In this document: in pieces, positions 9,553 to 17,430 of the stretch | Numbering within the stretch: the stretch's first letter is position 1 | How the letters are laid out: every line of letters begins with the position of its first letter | NCBI RefSeq assembly: GCF_030127145.1 | Contig: NZ_CP126158.1 | Coordinates: 2,542,001 to 2,606,000 of the forward strand | DNA length: 64,000 bases | From: Halobaculum halobium | Lineage (GTDB): Archaea; Halobacteriota; Halobacteria; Halobacteriales; Haloferacaceae | Direction: 5' to 3' | The notes under the pieces: generated by a model | What the model saw: the letters and a program-made list of their open reading frames with translations, nothing else | What the model was told of the DNA's origin: nothing | Database searches by the model: none | Translations under genes and position numbers: made by a program

Positions 9553-10764
9553 ATGAGCACACAGCTACCCGCAAGCATCTCCGAGGAGACCGTCACCGAG
9601 ATCTCCGCGGAGCGCGACGAACCGGACTGGCTCCGACAGACGCGCTTGGACGCGCTGTCGGCGCTGGAGGAGTTGGAGATGCCGAGCGTCATCGAGACGC
9701 CCGGCCGCCGCTGGACGAACCTCGAAGGCCTCGACTACGAGTCGATCGTCGATCCGCTCGATCAGCGCGACGAGACCGAGCGCGTCTCGGCCGAGGGCGC
9801 CGAAGTCCTCGACTTCGAGACCGCCCTCGACGAGCACGGCGACCTGGTCGAAGAGCACTTCGGCTCTGTCACCGACCCCGAGACCAACTACCTCACGGCG
9901 CTGTCGACGGCGCTGTTCACCACGGGAACGGTCATTTACGTCCCCGAGGGCGTCGACGCCGAGGACGTGAAGATCCGCGCGGAGATGAACAGCACGTCGC
10001 TGTTCAGCCACACGCTCGTCGTCACCGAGGACAACGCCTCGGCGACGATCCTCGAGCGCATCTCCAACGGCGACACCGCGGTCGACGGCGACCGCTACTT
10101 CAGCAACATCGTCGAGGTCGCCTCGGGCGAGAACTCGTACGTCCAGTACGGGACGCTGCAGAACCTCGACGAGGACGTGTACAACTTCACGCTGAAGCGA
10201 GGCGACGCCGACACCTACTCCACGATCAGCTGGATCGAGGGGAACATCGGCTCCCGACTCACCCGGTCGGACATCGAGACGGAGCTGAACGGCGACTCCT
10301 CGGAGACGAAGATCGTCGGCGCATTCTTCGGCCACGACCACCAGCACCTCGATATCAACGCCCGCGTCTGGCACAACGGCGAGCACACGACCGCCGACCT
10401 GGTCACCCGCGGCGTCCTCGACGACGAGGCGCGCTCGGTGTACGAGGGCGTGCAGGACGTCGGCCGCGACGCGTGGGACACCAGTTCCTACCAGCGCGAG
10501 AACACGCTGATGTTGAGCGACGAGTCCGAGGCCGACGCCTCGCCGAAGCTCATCATCCACAACCACGACACCGAGGCCTCGCACTCGGCGACCGTCGGGC
10601 AGGTGGACGCGGAGGACCTGTTCTACATGACATCCCGGTCCATCCCGGAGAACACCGCTCGCAACATGCTCGTCGAGGGCTTCTTCGTGCCGGTCCTCGA
10701 GGAGGTCGAGGTCGACGAACTGCGCGAGGACATCGACGACCTGATCGTCGCGCGCCTCGACTGA
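9553..10764 (+). CDS. sufD: Fe-S cluster assembly protein SufD
   Basis: SufB paralogue that pairs with SufB on the SufC ATPase. 403 residues: short helical N-terminus, beta-helix core (NSYVQYGTLQNLDEDVYNF, GAFFGHDHQHLDI) and the SufB/D C-terminus (ASHSATVGQVDAEDLFYMTSR, GFFVPVLEEV). It lacks the C-terminal Cys/Glu pattern of SufB and is shorter, which is why I call it SufD. Last gene of the suf cluster; the next gene is convergent. Confidence 0.93.
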   Translation: MSTQLPASISEETVTEISAERDEPDWLRQTRLDALSALEELEMPSVIETPGRRWTNLEGLDYESIVDPLDQRDETERVSAEGAEVLDFETALDEHGDLVEEHFGSVTDPETNYLTALSTALFTTGTVIYVPEGVDAEDVKIRAEMNSTSLFSHTLVVTEDNASATILERISNGDTAVDGDRYFSNIVEVASGENSYVQYGTLQNLDEDVYNFTLKRGDADTYSTISWIEGNIGSRLTRSDIETELNGDSSETKIVGAFFGHDHQHLDINARVWHNGEHTTADLVTRGVLDDEARSVYEGVQDVGRDAWDTSSYQRENTLMLSDESEADASPKLIIHNHDTEASHSATVGQVDAEDLFYMTSRSIPENTARNMLVEGFFVPVLEEVEVDELREDIDDLIVARLD

Positions 10765-10857
10765 GGCGTTCGCGGCGCTCCCGGTTCCGAACGCACGCGT
10801 CGACGTTTTCGAGGTTCGCTCCCCGATCCACCGCCCGACAGCGACGGCGTCGGCGAC

Positions 10858-12135
10858 TCAGTCGCGACCCTCGACCGTCTCCACGTCGAACGACACGCCG
10901 GTCCCTTCCAGTCGGTCGATCAGCGGCAGCCCGATCCCGGAGGCCGGCGTCAACACGCCGCCGTCGTTGGGAGCGTCGACCTCGCCGCGGGCGAGACAGA
11001 CCGCCGACTCCCCGAGCATCCGGCACGTCGATCCGTAGCCGGGGTCGTACTCGCCGCGGACCGCCGCCTCGACGGCGAAGCCGCCGGGGTGGTCGTCTGA
11101 GGCACCCGTCCCGCGGAGGCGCACCTGGAAGGAGCTCTCCTCGATCGTCTCGTCGTCTGGGCCCTCCCCGGGATCGGGGAGGACGTAGCGGTCGAGCGCA
11201 TCGCGCAGCGGGCCGACCGACAGCGCGCCCGCGAGCAGACCCTGGCCACCAGCGAGTGCACCCGCTCGCGCGAGGCCGCCGACGCCGTCGCCCGTCCCGA
11301 GCGTCTCGCCGTAGCGGAACGTGTGCCCCCACGGGTAGCCGAGGAGGGCGTTCGAGCGGCGGACGACTGGCTCGTTGATCTGCGCCATGACGAACGGCGC
11401 GGTCCACGTGTCGCGGTCGCGATCGTAGCTGACTCCGCGCTGGGGTCGCTCGGCTGGCGCGCCGCGACTCTCCGGCGGGTCCAGTGCGCGGGGATCCGCG
11501 AGGATCCGGCGGACGTCGCGGTCCTCGGCGGCCTCGCGGTACATCTCGACCATGCTCGCGATCGTGCCGCCGCTGAAGGCGCCGCCGCGGATCGAGACGA
11601 GGCTGTGGACCTCGTCGCAGTACGCTCCCAGTTCCTCCTCGGCGTGCGTCTGGAGCAACAGGGTGCCGATGTCGCTCGGCACCGAGTCGAAGCCGCAGCC
11701 GTGGACGATCCGCGCGCCGGTCTCGCGCGCTCGCTCGTGATGCTCGTCGATCGTGGTTCGCATCCAGTGGACCTCGCCAGAGAGGTCGCAGTAGTGGGTG
11801 CCGTGTTCGACGCAAGCAGCGACCAACTCCGAGCCGTACGTCGCGTACGGCCCGACCGTGGTGCAGACGACCGCCGTGCGCTCGGCGATGGCGTCGAGGC
11901 TCTCGCGGTCGAACGCGTCACCGACGAGGAGGTCGAGCGACGCGACCCCGTCCCCGTCGCGCTCGGCGGCCACCTCGGCGCGGACCTCGGCGAGTCGATC
12001 TTCGCTGCGACCCGCCAGCGCCCAGTCGAGGTCGCTCGCGCCGTAGCGGTCGGCGAGGTAGTCGGCGACGAGGCGGCCGGTGAACCCGGTCGCACCCCAG
12101 AGAACGATGTCGTAGTCGCGGTCGTGGTCTGGCAT
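10858..12135 (-). CDS. Saccharopine dehydrogenase family (trans-enoyl-reductase-like) oxidoreductase
   Basis: 425 residues. The N-terminus has a classical Rossmann site, VLWGATGFTGRLVADYLADRY, and the VGPYATYGSELVAACVEHG / HYCDLSGEVHWM pattern of the saccharopine-dehydrogenase-like family, which includes mycobacterial trans-acting enoyl reductases. Substrate unknown; members are often associated with lipid or isoprenoid reduction, which here is inference. Single gene, convergent with sufD. Confidence 0.85.
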   Translation of the reverse strand: MPDHDRDYDIVLWGATGFTGRLVADYLADRYGASDLDWALAGRSEDRLAEVRAEVAAERDGDGVASLDLLVGDAFDRESLDAIAERTAVVCTTVGPYATYGSELVAACVEHGTHYCDLSGEVHWMRTTIDEHHERARETGARIVHGCGFDSVPSDIGTLLLQTHAEEELGAYCDEVHSLVSIRGGAFSGGTIASMVEMYREAAEDRDVRRILADPRALDPPESRGAPAERPQRGVSYDRDRDTWTAPFVMAQINEPVVRRSNALLGYPWGHTFRYGETLGTGDGVGGLARAGALAGGQGLLAGALSVGPLRDALDRYVLPDPGEGPDDETIEESSFQVRLRGTGASDDHPGGFAVEAAVRGEYDPGYGSTCRMLGESAVCLARGEVDAPNDGGVLTPASGIGLPLIDRLEGTGVSFDVETVEGRD

Positions 12136-12201
12136 ACAGGTACGTCGACAGTCGGCCGCGGAGCCAATCAGCGTTACCGCCGCCCGCGCGATCCAGCGGC
12201 G

Positions 12202-13485
12202 TCAGTCCCCGCCGCTGAACACCGCTGTCCGTCCGGCTCGCCGGCCGAGTCGAAGCAGCGCCGGCAGCGCCGCCACCGCGAGCAGGAACTCGCTGCCGCC
12301 GGCGACGACGAACGCCGCCCTGAAGCCGAACTCTGCGGCGACGGCACCGCCAACCAGCGACCCCGCGAGGAAGCCCAGGCTGCCGGCGGCGTTGAAGCCC
12401 GCGACGGCGGCGCCGCGGCCGTCCTCGGCCGCAAGATCGACGACGAGCGCGAGCGTCGCCGGCGCCATCAGCGCGCCGAGCACGCCCACGGCGACCATCG
12501 TCGCGGCGACCGCCGGCACCGACGGTGCGAAGCCGACCGCGATCACCACGAGACCGAAGACGGCCGACCCGGCGGCGATCGGAACGACACGGCCGATCCT
12601 GTCGGAGAGGAGGCCGAAGGGGTACTGCAGCAGCGCGAACGGTGCGAAGAACGCCGCGAGCAGCAGTCCCGTTGCCCCGGGACCGAGCCCGAACGCCTGC
12701 CGGAAGTACAGCGTGCCGACGAGCGCGAAAAAGCCCGCGACGAGGCGGTCGGCGAACGCGAACGCGTACGGCACCGCCAGTTCGCGTCGGTCGCGTACGC
12801 CGGCGAGCAGCGCCGCGAGCCCGCTGTGGCCGCCGGTACGCTGCGCGTCGCCGCCGGCGTCCGTCGTCGTGGATGCAGGCTCCGGCGGGTGGTCCGGAAT
12901 GACCAGCGAGCCGACGGCGGCGACGCCGAGCAGGCCGGCGGCGGCGTACAGCGGGACGGTTGCACCGACCTCGAACAGTTGGCCGCCGAGCGGCGCGCCG
13001 GTGGCCGTTCCGAGGCCGATCGCGATGCCGGCGACGCCCATGTTTCGGCCGTTGCCGCCCGAGCGATCCGCGAGAGCGGAGATCGCCAGTGAAAGTGCGC
13101 CGACGGTCATCGCGCCCTGCAGCGCCCGCAACAGCAGCGCCAGGAGGAAGGGGCGTCCGCCGCCGGCGACGGCGGCGAGCGCGAGGTAGCCGGCCGCGCC
13201 GCCCCCGGCCGCCAGCGCCACGAGGCGCCGACGCTCGCCGAGTCGGTCCGAGAGCGTCCCCCAGGGGCCGGCGAACAGCGCGAAGGCGGCGAACTCGACC
13301 GCGAGAAACAGCGTCGGTCCGGCGACACCGCCGCCGCCGAACTCGGCGGTGAGCAGGTCGACGCCGGGGTACACGAGCGTCTGCGCGAGCAACACGGCGT
13401 ACACGACGAGCGCGAGCGCCGCCCGGTCGCGCCGGTCGCTGCGCGGGGAGGGTCTCGCGGGCGGCGCGTCGCTCGAGGCTGCCAT
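12202..13485 (-). CDS. Major facilitator superfamily transporter
   Basis: 427 residues with about twelve hydrophobic helices. The MFS signature GPWGTLSDRLGERRRL lies between helices 2 and 3 and its repeat YPFGLLSDRIGRVV between helices 8 and 9. A drug-exporter-like (DHA1) member by general look; substrate not predictable. The start chosen is the ATG at 13485 (MAASSDAPP), since the open frame upstream overlaps the divergent gene at 13645. It ends 66 bases past the start of the oxidoreductase gene at 12135 and could be co-transcribed with it. Confidence 0.88.
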   Translation of the reverse strand: MAASSDAPPARPSPRSDRRDRAALALVVYAVLLAQTLVYPGVDLLTAEFGGGGVAGPTLFLAVEFAAFALFAGPWGTLSDRLGERRRLVALAAGGGAAGYLALAAVAGGGRPFLLALLLRALQGAMTVGALSLAISALADRSGGNGRNMGVAGIAIGLGTATGAPLGGQLFEVGATVPLYAAAGLLGVAAVGSLVIPDHPPEPASTTTDAGGDAQRTGGHSGLAALLAGVRDRRELAVPYAFAFADRLVAGFFALVGTLYFRQAFGLGPGATGLLLAAFFAPFALLQYPFGLLSDRIGRVVPIAAGSAVFGLVVIAVGFAPSVPAVAATMVAVGVLGALMAPATLALVVDLAAEDGRGAAVAGFNAAGSLGFLAGSLVGGAVAAEFGFRAAFVVAGGSEFLLAVAALPALLRLGRRAGRTAVFSGGD

Positions 13486-13644
13486 CGGCGGCCGTTGAAC
13501 GCCGGGCGGCTTGAGCGTGTTGCGTGTGTCTGGGCAACCGTCTGGAGGGGAAGGCTTACGGTCGCCGTCCTCCGACGCTGAATCGATGAACGTGGAATCG
13601 GTCGGCGATCGGCCCACTGCCGCCCCGCAGGCGGGTGATCGCCC

Positions 13645-14130
13645 GTGAGCGTGGGACAGCGGGTCACCTCCGATCACCAACTCGCTCGGCTCCTCCAGAT
13701 CGGGGTGGTGCTCGAGGAGGTCGTGGAGGCGCGATCCACTCAGCACCACCGGGAGATGGACGGCGATGTCGACGCCGAGCTCGAGGCGCTGTTGCGGGAC
13801 GCGGCCGACGAGTCGGCGGACCACCGCGACCGGCTCGAAGACCTCATCGACGAGCTCGACGCCGAGTCCGTCTCCTACGAGGAGATCGAGGCGCTCGTCG
13901 AGGCGCAGTACGGGAAGACGAAACCGGAGGACTTCGACGGCGTGCTGTACGACCAGCTGTGTAACGAGGAGACCGCCTACAAGTTCTACGACGACCTCAT
14001 CGAGGCGATCGAGGGGAGCGACTCGTCGTTCTCCGTCGACCGCGAGCGAGTGCTCGACACGCTCCGGGCGATCCGCGAGGAGGAAGCCGAGGGCGTCGAA
14101 GAAGTAACGGCGATCATGGAGCGTCGATAA
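13645..14130 (+). CDS. Helical protein preceding SirR, possibly ferritin-like
   Basis: 161 residues, almost entirely helical and acidic, starting at a GTG. Glu/His-rich segments (VLEEVVEARSTQHH, ADESADHRDRLEDL, NEETAYKFYDDLIEA, IREEEAEGVEEV) give four amphipathic helices as in ferritin/rubrerythrin folds, but spacing does not match the canonical ExxH pair, so metal binding is uncertain. The stop lies two bases before the sirR start, so the two are almost certainly co-transcribed, suggesting a role in metal homeostasis. Confidence 0.72.
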   Translation: MSVGQRVTSDHQLARLLQIGVVLEEVVEARSTQHHREMDGDVDAELEALLRDAADESADHRDRLEDLIDELDAESVSYEEIEALVEAQYGKTKPEDFDGVLYDQLCNEETAYKFYDDLIEAIEGSDSSFSVDRERVLDTLRAIREEEAEGVEEVTAIMERR

Positions 14131-14132
14131 CG

Positions 14133-14570
14133 ATGAACACGGCAGATCAGTACCTGAAGGCGATTTACCTCGTTCAGGAGATGGAAGACGGCTCCGCGTC
14201 GACGGGCGCGGTCGCCGACGCGCTCGACGTGAGCCCCGCCTCCGCCAACGAGATGATCGGGAAACTCGAGGGGCGTGGCCTCGCCGAACACGAGAAGTAC
14301 AAGGGCGTCTCGCTCACGGACGAAGGAATCGTCCGGGCCCGCGAGGCGCTGTCGAACTACTGCATCATCGAGCGCTTCCTCGCGAACGTGCTCGAGGTCG
14401 AGGAGTTCCGCGCGGAGGCGCGCTCGCTGGAGGCGGTCATCGACGACACCGTCGCCGAGCGGCTCGACACCATCATCGACCGCTCCTCCGAGTGTCCTGA
14501 CTGCTTCGACGCCGAGACGGACGCCTGCAAGTACCTCGCGGAAGTCGAGTCGGAGAGTCCGGCCGACTGA
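14133..14570 (+). CDS. sirR: DtxR/SirR-family metal-dependent transcriptional regulator
   Basis: Winged-helix repressor of the DtxR/MntR family that senses Fe or Mn. 145 residues: HTH around 25-50 (STGAVADALDVSPASANEMIGKL), wing, then a dimerisation domain with metal-ligand-like residues and a C-terminal Cys-rich end (CPDCFDAETDAC). Short form without an SH3 domain. Directly follows the helical protein gene with a two-base gap. Regulation of metal uptake genes is family knowledge; targets are not visible here. Confidence 0.88.
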   Translation: MNTADQYLKAIYLVQEMEDGSASTGAVADALDVSPASANEMIGKLEGRGLAEHEKYKGVSLTDEGIVRAREALSNYCIIERFLANVLEVEEFRAEARSLEAVIDDTVAERLDTIIDRSSECPDCFDAETDACKYLAEVESESPAD

Positions 14571-14682
14571 CGGCGGGTCGCGGCCGTGCGCGTGTTCGCT
14601 CAGAACGTGACCCGGCCCAGGCGTGACCAGCCCCTCAGAGCCTGGGGGGATTAAGTGCAACCCCTCGGTAGTGCTGTCGCAC

Positions 14683-14844
14683 ATGGGTAGTGGTGTGACT
14701 GACCGGATCAAGTCGCTGGTGGGGACGGGCGACGACGAGCCGGACTTCGAGTGCGCCGGCTGTGGGCGGGGATTCGAGGCGAACAGACAACAGTGTCCCG
14801 AGTGCGACGGGTTCGATATCCGGCGGGCATCGCGATCGCACTGA
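14683..14844 (+). CDS. Small zinc-ribbon protein
   Basis: 53 residues from an ATG at 14683. One zinc ribbon made of CAGC and CPEC (two CxxC knuckles 15 residues apart), with a short charged N-terminus and a basic end. A TATA-like gattaag about 30 bases upstream supports a leaderless start. Stand-alone haloarchaeal zinc ribbons of this size are common, function usually unknown. Confidence 0.72.
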   Translation: MGSGVTDRIKSLVGTGDDEPDFECAGCGRGFEANRQQCPECDGFDIRRASRSH

Positions 14845-14909
14845 CGGGCTTCGGCCGGCGGACGAGAAAGCAATCCTATTGTATCCCCGGGCGGTAGTGG
14901 CGGGTGCGC

Positions 14910-15013
14910 AGTCCCGTGGTGTAGTGGCCAATCATGAGGGCCTTTGGACGCGACCCGGTTCCTCCGGGCGCGGAAGACAGCCTTCGACGGCGGTTCGAAT
15001 CCGCCCGGGACTA
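14910..15013 (+). tRNA. tRNA-Gln (anticodon TTG) with a 31-nt intron
   Basis: Acceptor stem agtcccg / cgggact with discriminator A at 15013; T arm ggcgg-ttcgaat-ccgcc; anticodon stem agggc (14937-14941) pairs with gcctt (14980-14984). The loop reads c-t-TTG-g, so the anticodon is TTG at 14944-14946. After position 37 comes an insertion, 14948-14978, folding as cgcg-a-cccgg / ccggg-cgcg, the expected hairpin of an archaeal bulge-helix-bulge intron at 37/38. Removing 31 nt leaves a 73-nt tRNA without encoded CCA. From memory, tRNA-Gln(TTG) also has an intron in Haloferax volcanii. A TATA-like ctattgtat lies about 27-35 nt upstream. Confidence 0.93.
14948..14978 (+). other. Bulge-helix-bulge intron of tRNA-Gln
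   Basis: 31 nt between tRNA positions 37 and 38, with a GC-rich hairpin core. The boundary can slide by one base because both flanks carry an A. Splicing by the archaeal tRNA endonuclease is expected from family knowledge. Confidence 0.85.
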
Positions 15014-15116
15014 TTCTGCGACGAGCGAGGACCAAGAGTGGGTCACCGAGCGGGACGGTCGCTCGTCCCGCCGGCCGCCGGCGACGTTTTCAGCGCCCGG
15101 CCCCCACCGCCTACCC

Positions 15117-15419
15117 GTGACGCTCACCGTTCACGACATCCGTAATGGCATCCGAGGCGGCGTCGGTCGGTTCAAGCGCGAGGCGACCGCGACGTTCACC
15201 AAGGAGGAATTAGCGGCGCTTGCGGACGCGCTCGACGTACCCGCGGGTCACCGGTCGACCAACGAGACGACCCGCGCGGGAGTCAGGGCAGCCGTCGGGT
15301 TGACTGAGACGGCAGAGGATGCCGAGACGGGGAGCTTCTCCAAGCCGGAGTTGCTGGCGATCGCCGACGCGCTCGGCGTCGAGCCTGTCGAAGGCGACGA
15401 ACCGGAGCCGCTGTACTGA
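15117..15419 (+). CDS. Conserved 100-residue protein with internal repeat
   Basis: Starts at GTG 15117, about 29 bases after a TATA-like gttttca, so probably leaderless. Two similar segments, FTKEELAALADALDV (about 28-42) and FSKPELLAIADALGV (about 75-89), suggest a duplicated helix-turn-helix-like or SAP-like unit. Between them is STNETTRAGVRAAVGL. Soluble, acidic, no Cys. Conserved in haloarchaea as far as I recall; function unknown. Confidence 0.7.
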   Translation: MTLTVHDIRNGIRGGVGRFKREATATFTKEELAALADALDVPAGHRSTNETTRAGVRAAVGLTETAEDAETGSFSKPELLAIADALGVEPVEGDEPEPLY

Positions 15420-15456
15420 CCGGAGGGAGCCGGGTCAGCGACCATGTCGGCTCAGA

Positions 15457-15540
15457 TCAGAGGAAGGACACGGCGTACGCGAACGACGAGAACACCATCA
15501 AGCCGACGAGAACCAGCGCGAGCACCTGCTGTCGATCCAT
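15457..15540 (-). CDS. 27-residue single-helix membrane peptide
   Basis: The minus strand reads MDRQQVLALVLVGLMVFSSF then AYAVSFL and a TGA stop. A short charged start followed by one continuous hydrophobic helix fits a real micropeptide, and I recall similar MDRQQV... peptides in other haloarchaea (unverified). It lies 37 bases before another small membrane protein on the same strand, possibly in one transcript. Confidence 0.5.
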   Translation of the reverse strand: MDRQQVLALVLVGLMVFSSFAYAVSFL

Positions 15541-15577
15541 ACCCGCGAATGCCCCGGGGGCGACTAAACGGTGGCGC

Positions 15578-15712
15578 TCACAGGCTGAACAGCAGGTACG
15601 GCACGCCGAACAGCAGCAGCGTCATCACCGCGAGGATCGCGCCGTAGGCGGCAGCGGTGCCGACGGCCGCGCGGAAGGACTCGTGGCCGAAGCGGTCGAG
15701 GCCGGTGTTCAT
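15578..15712 (-). CDS. 44-residue small membrane protein
   Basis: The minus strand encodes MNTGLDRFGHESFRAAVGTA followed by AAYGAILAVMTLLLFGVPYLLFSL, 44 residues from the ATG at 15712. An amphipathic N-terminus and one long hydrophobic segment, possibly two helices. The frame is open further upstream, but the ATG start and the composition change favour 15712. Function unknown. Confidence 0.55.
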   Translation of the reverse strand: MNTGLDRFGHESFRAAVGTAAAYGAILAVMTLLLFGVPYLLFSL

Positions 15713-15848
15713 ACCCGACGCTTCGCGGGGGAGGACTAAACCGTTCCCCTTGACCACCCGAGCGCTGGGGGGCCGGTGACCGCGCACGCGGGGTGACTCG
15801 GGTGGCCGGGTCCGAACCGTTGAAGCCCGCGGCGGCGGACTGACGCGT

Positions 15849-16532
15849 ATGGGAACCCCGCTGGACTCGCGCGAGGCACAGGTCACAGAGGTCGTGGATC
15901 GGCTCTACGAGGAGTACCCCGACACGGACATCTCACTGAACTTCTCGACCGAACTGGAGCTGCTCGTCGCGGTCGTGCTCTCGGCGCAGTGTACCGACGA
16001 GCGGGTGAACGACGTGTGCGAGGATCTGTTCGAGACGTACCAAGCGGCCGAGGACTACGCGCAGGCGAGCGAGGCGCAGCTCGCTGAGGACATCTACGGG
16101 ATCACCTTCCACAACAACAAGGCCGGCTACCTGAAGGGGATCGGCGAGATCCTCGTGGCGGAACACGACGGCGAGGTTCCCGACACGATGAGCGAGCTGA
16201 CCGACCTCCCCGGCGTCGGACGGAAGACCGCGAACGTCGTGCTCCAGCACGCCCACGACGTGACCGAGGGGATCGTCGTCGACACGCACGTCCAGCGCAT
16301 CTCCCGGCGCCTCGGGATCACCGAGGAGAAGCGCCCCGAAGCCATCGAGTCAGACCTCGTCGACGTCGTGCCCGAGAAGGACTGGCGGATGTTCACCCAC
16401 CTGTTCATCAGCCACGGGCGGGCGACGTGCACGGCGAGGAACCCCGACTGCGACGACTGTGTGCTCGCGGACCTCTGTCCGTCCGAGCGGGGCGACGCCG
16501 ACGCCGACCTCGCCAGCGGCGAGGCGTGGTAA
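15849..16532 (+). CDS. nth: Endonuclease III (DNA glycosylase/AP lyase)
   Basis: Base-excision repair glycosylase for oxidised pyrimidines. 227 residues: helix-hairpin-helix LPGVGRKTANVVL with catalytic Lys126, catalytic Asp145 in VDTHVQR, and a C-terminal 4Fe-4S loop with canonical spacing C-x6-C-x2-C-x5-C (CTARNPDCDDCVLADLC). Full length, no anomalies. Confidence 0.95.
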   Translation: MGTPLDSREAQVTEVVDRLYEEYPDTDISLNFSTELELLVAVVLSAQCTDERVNDVCEDLFETYQAAEDYAQASEAQLAEDIYGITFHNNKAGYLKGIGEILVAEHDGEVPDTMSELTDLPGVGRKTANVVLQHAHDVTEGIVVDTHVQRISRRLGITEEKRPEAIESDLVDVVPEKDWRMFTHLFISHGRATCTARNPDCDDCVLADLCPSERGDADADLASGEAW

Positions 16533-16619
16533 CACCCACGGTCGAGGCGAACGGCCGTCGGTTCCAGTCCACTCGGAACGTCCGCCGCGTTCGAGTGTCG
16601 GGGCGCCGAACCGGCGCCC

Positions 16620-16841
16620 GTGACTGACACGGACGAACACGGTGTTGCTGTCGAGGAGGACACCGATCTCGAAACGGCCGAGGACGCCACGTCGTCGAAG
16701 GACGACGGCGAGCCGCCGGAGGAAGCGCTTCCCGAGCAGGAGCCAGGACGCGACGATACGGACGGCGAGACGCGCGAGCAGGACGCGGCCGAACAGGAGA
16801 ACCCCGACGCCCACCGCGACGAGGAGCCATACCAGTCGTGA
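16620..16841 (+). CDS. Short acidic, probably disordered protein
   Basis: 73 residues from a GTG, about 40 percent Asp/Glu, no hydrophobic core (VEEDTDLETAED, QDAAEQENPDA). The opposite strand is also open over much of this stretch, so the call is weak. The strongly acidic bias is what haloarchaeal coding DNA usually gives in the true frame. No promoter seen. Function unknown. Confidence 0.4.
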   Translation: MTDTDEHGVAVEEDTDLETAEDATSSKDDGEPPEEALPEQEPGRDDTDGETREQDAAEQENPDAHRDEEPYQS

Positions 16842-16866
16842 GGACTGCGGATGCGGCCGTGCCGAC

Positions 16867-17352
16867 TCACGCGATGTACAGCCCGTAGTACCGGTACAGC
16901 CCGACGACGTACGCGAACACCCAGAACAGCACGTAGCCGAACACCCCGATCCGGAGGCGGCCGCGCCAGGCGGCCATGTTCTCGTGGAGGTCGTTGAGGT
17001 TCGTGTCGGGGTCTTCGAGCTCGTAGAGGTCGGCGCCGCGTTTCACTTGGAAGATACGGACGATGCCGGTCAGACCGAACGCGAGCAGCGCGTACGCCTG
17101 TAATCCGAGAAACGCGTGCAGCGCGGCGACGCCGCCGAACTGGTCGAGAAGTCGCGGCGCCATCCAGAACACGACCGGGATCGTGTTGAGCACCAGCCCC
17201 GGAAGGATGACGCGCAGGTGCCGCATGAGGCGGTCCCAGGTGACGTGATTTTGGTCGCGACCGACCATGATCCACGCCCCGTACAGGTAGAAGGGGAGGC
17301 TCGCCGTCACCATCACCGCGGCCACCGTCGCCGTCGTCGCCTCGGAGACCAT
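16867..17352 (-). CDS. Four-helix membrane protein near the bc gene block
   Basis: 161 residues with four hydrophobic helices: near residues 8-28, 45-65, 78-98 and 133-155 (GVFGYVLFWVFAYVVGLY). Conserved-looking polar loop DPDTNLNDLHENMAAWRGRL. I recall a family of this type (DUF7321, unverified) next to halocyanin and cytochrome bc genes in haloarchaea. It follows the halocyanin gene on the same strand with a 78-base gap and may be co-expressed. Role in electron transfer is inference. Confidence 0.72.
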   Translation of the reverse strand: MVSEATTATVAAVMVTASLPFYLYGAWIMVGRDQNHVTWDRLMRHLRVILPGLVLNTIPVVFWMAPRLLDQFGGVAALHAFLGLQAYALLAFGLTGIVRIFQVKRGADLYELEDPDTNLNDLHENMAAWRGRLRIGVFGYVLFWVFAYVVGLYRYYGLYIA

Positions 17353-17430
17353 CCGTCACTCCCTCGGAGCGGGGAACTCCTAAGCCCTCCGACGACGGCC
17401 GCGCCGTCGTGACGGCCGCGGCGGAACGGC

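Noticed and set aside
8181-9692. 503-codon minus-strand open frame across sufB
   Set aside because: Antisense to a certain SufB; typical of GC-rich genomes where the opposite strand stays open.
14910-15013. Integration at tRNA-Gln
   Set aside because: No repeat of the tRNA 3' end or integrase gene was seen in the flanks.
16350-16814. Long minus-strand open frame over the nth end with a hydrophobic start
   Set aside because: It runs antisense to the conserved nth C-terminus with its iron-sulfur Cys and has no family features; it is a shadow of high GC DNA.
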